A DNA stretch of 6,962 nucleotides from an uncultured Clostridium sp. (GTDB taxonomy: Bacteria; Bacillota; Clostridia; Clostridiales; Clostridiaceae): the NCBI RefSeq assembly GCF_934754915.1, contig NZ_CAKVKB010000156.1, positions 1 to 6,962 on the forward strand, given 5' to 3'. Numbering within the stretch: the first letter of the stretch is position 1; the number at the start of each line of letters is the position of its first letter. The position numbers were made by a program, and so were the translations under genes. Below, piece by piece: positions 5,972-6,962 of this stretch. The notes under the pieces were generated by a model. That model made no database searches. It had not been told where the DNA came from and saw nothing but the letters and a program-made list of their open reading frames with translations.

Positions 5972-6002
5972 TTGGGTGGCACCACGAGTCACTTCGTCCC
6001 AA
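5972..6002 (+). promoter_or_regulatory. Second T-box antiterminator (canonical)
   Basis: TTGGG (5972-5976) pairs with CCCAA (5998-6002). The bulge UGGCACC (5977-5983) matches the UGGNACC consensus. ACGA (5984-5987) pairs with TCGT (5994-5997). Confidence 0.9.
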
Positions 6003-6027
6003 TAGTGTGGGATGAAGTGACTTTTTT
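5987..6027 (+). terminator. Second T-box terminator
   Basis: A 14-bp stem (5987-6000 with 6009-6022, one G-U pair) closes an 8-base loop and is followed by a T run to 6027. It overlaps the 3' half of the second antiterminator and ends 54 bases before the trpE start. Confidence 0.93.
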
Positions 6028-6081
6028 CATTTTAAAACATCTATTTTTCAATATGAGAAAAAATAAAAAGGAGAGGATTTA

Positions 6082-6962
6082 ATGACTAATATTTCAAGAG
6101 ATCAATTTATAGAGAAGAAAAAAAGCGGAAAAGTTTTTTCGCTAATAACTGAATATAGAGGTGATGAAGTAACTCCAATAAGAATATTTAATGGATTTAA
6201 AGGAAGAAGAAGATTTATATTTGAAAGCGGAAGCACAGAAAATTACTTTGGAAGATATTCTTTCCTTGGTGAAGATCCATATAAGGAAATTGTAGGAGAA
6301 ACAATAAAAGAAATAGATGAATTGAAAAAAAATATAAGGGTAGATTTTGATGAAAGTACAAATAACTTTTCATTTAAAGGAGGTGCAATTGGATATATGG
6401 GATATGAAACAGTTGCACTATATGAAAATAAATTGAAATTTAAAAATCCTGATGATCTTGATTTGCCTTTAATAAGATTTAATCTTTATAGCAGATACAT
6501 ATGTTATGATCACTTTACTCATAAAGTTTTTGTAATTGATAATATCTTAAATAATGATAACAGAGAATATGAATCAATATTAAAAAATCAAAAAGAATAT
6601 ATACTATCTCTTTTGGATCAGCCAACCAATATAGAAGACTTTGAAGAAAAAAAAGATATACATTTTGAATTCTGCACAACAAAAGAAAAATATGAGCAAA
6701 ATGTCCGTATAGGAAAAGAACATATTTTAGCAGGTGATATATTTCAATTTGTACCATCTTTAAGAATGAAATGTATAACAGATAAATCTTTTGTAGAAAT
6801 ATATAGAAGACTTAGGGAAGTAAATCCTTCACCTTATATGTATCTTATTGATTATGATGATTATCAAGTTATTGGAGCTTCACCTGAAAGTGTTGTAAGT
6901 GTAAAAAATGGTAAAGCATCAACAAAGCCAATTGCAGGTACAAGAAAAAGAGGAGCTACTCC
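6082..6962 (+). CDS. trpE: Anthranilate synthase component I (TrpE), C-terminus beyond window
   Basis: 293 codons are visible, about 60 percent of a usual TrpE. TrpE makes anthranilate from chorismate, using ammonia supplied by the TrpG glutaminase subunit; this is the first committed step of tryptophan synthesis. The N-terminal domain has FIFESGSTENYFGRYSFLG (45-63), the region that in TrpE forms the tryptophan feedback site around the conserved ES pair. Further TrpE features are GGAIGYMGYE (100-109), AGDIFQFVPS (217-226), NPSPYMY (248-254), GASPES (265-270) and PIAGTRKRG (283-291). The chorismate-site catalytic residues nearer the C-terminus lie outside the window. The ATG at 6082 follows AAGGAG by 8 bases. 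The Trp T-box and promoter directly upstream support TrpE over the related PabB, and trpG, trpD and others probably follow beyond the edge. Confidence 0.96.
   Translation, partial: MTNISRDQFIEKKKSGKVFSLITEYRGDEVTPIRIFNGFKGRRRFIFESGSTENYFGRYSFLGEDPYKEIVGETIKEIDELKKNIRVDFDESTNNFSFKGGAIGYMGYETVALYENKLKFKNPDDLDLPLIRFNLYSRYICYDHFTHKVFVIDNILNNDNREYESILKNQKEYILSLLDQPTNIEDFEEKKDIHFEFCTTKEKYEQNVRIGKEHILAGDIFQFVPSLRMKCITDKSFVEIYRRLREVNPSPYMYLIDYDDYQVIGASPESVVSVKNGKASTKPIAGTRKRGAT

Larger units (their letters stand above)
5610..6027 (+). promoter_or_regulatory. Tryptophan T-box leader with one Stem I and two antiterminator/terminator modules
   Basis: T-box RNAs sense the charging state of a cognate tRNA and choose between terminator and antiterminator. 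Stem I elements are visible: AGAGAG at 5657-5662, an apical stem TCTGCA/TGCAGG (5663-5668, 5682-5687), the distal-loop GGTGAG at 5675-5680, and GAA-TGG-G at the specifier. Further hairpins fill 5735-5804, including AAAATTAA/TTAATTTT. Two separate antiterminator elements follow at 5828-5864 and 5972-6002, each overlapping its own terminator. No second Stem I is seen between them (5886-5970). In both modules the bulge begins UGGC, complementary to GCCA at the tRNA-Trp 3' end with discriminator G. Uncharged tRNA-Trp should allow read-through into trpE. Confidence 0.93.

Noticed and set aside
6515..6757. 80-codon minus-strand frame inside trpE
   Set aside because: Its hydrophobic composition is what reverse-reading an AT-rich Lys/Glu-rich gene gives. 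TrpE is certain on the other strand.

Overview
The window is very AT-rich, has strong AGGAGG-type ribosome binding sites, uses A/T-ending codons, and carries a T-box in front of a trp gene. Together with candidate sporulation-type promoters and a cysteine-rich, spore-coat-like protein, this points to an endospore-forming Clostridium (Clostridiaceae). The species cannot be named from the sequence.

Left part (1-3331): a candidate spore-surface locus. Two genes read leftward. The first (928-1944) is a 338-residue protein with a sialidase/BNR-like Asp-box. The second (872 to beyond the left edge) has an N-terminal DNRLRE-type beta domain followed by a probable coiled coil, and starts at TTG. Opposite them a 357-residue protein with 24 cysteines and no His or Trp reads rightward (2258-3331). 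None of the three has a signal peptide, and all contain cysteines. The 313-base divergent spacer holds a CATANNNTA (sigma-E/sigma-K style) -10 element for each direction and a co-centred nested dyad between them. The natural reading is mother-cell expression and assembly onto the spore (coat or exosporium). This is inference.

Middle part (3332-5451): the cysteine-rich gene ends in an 11-bp hairpin terminator. A short stretch with its own weak promoter-like -10 and a second terminator (3452-3568) follows and may be a small RNA. Next come a compact DEAD-box RNA helicase (3683-4792) with its own sigma-A promoter and a CymR-like Rrf2 regulator (5023-5451) that lacks Fe-S ligands. The regulator's predicted transcript begins exactly at an 87-base nested hairpin.

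Right part (5452-6962): an extended -10 sigma-A promoter drives a leader of about 470 bases before trpE (anthranilate synthase component I, cut by the right edge). The leader is a tryptophan T-box with a UGG specifier. It has one Stem I followed by two successive antiterminator/terminator modules, so transcription must pass two tRNA-responsive checkpoints before trpE. Regulation here would follow uncharged tRNA-Trp.

The most unusual items are the double-checkpoint T-box, the structured leader of the Rrf2 gene, and the putative spore-surface gene trio. No CRISPR array, tRNA, rRNA or insertion sequence was seen.
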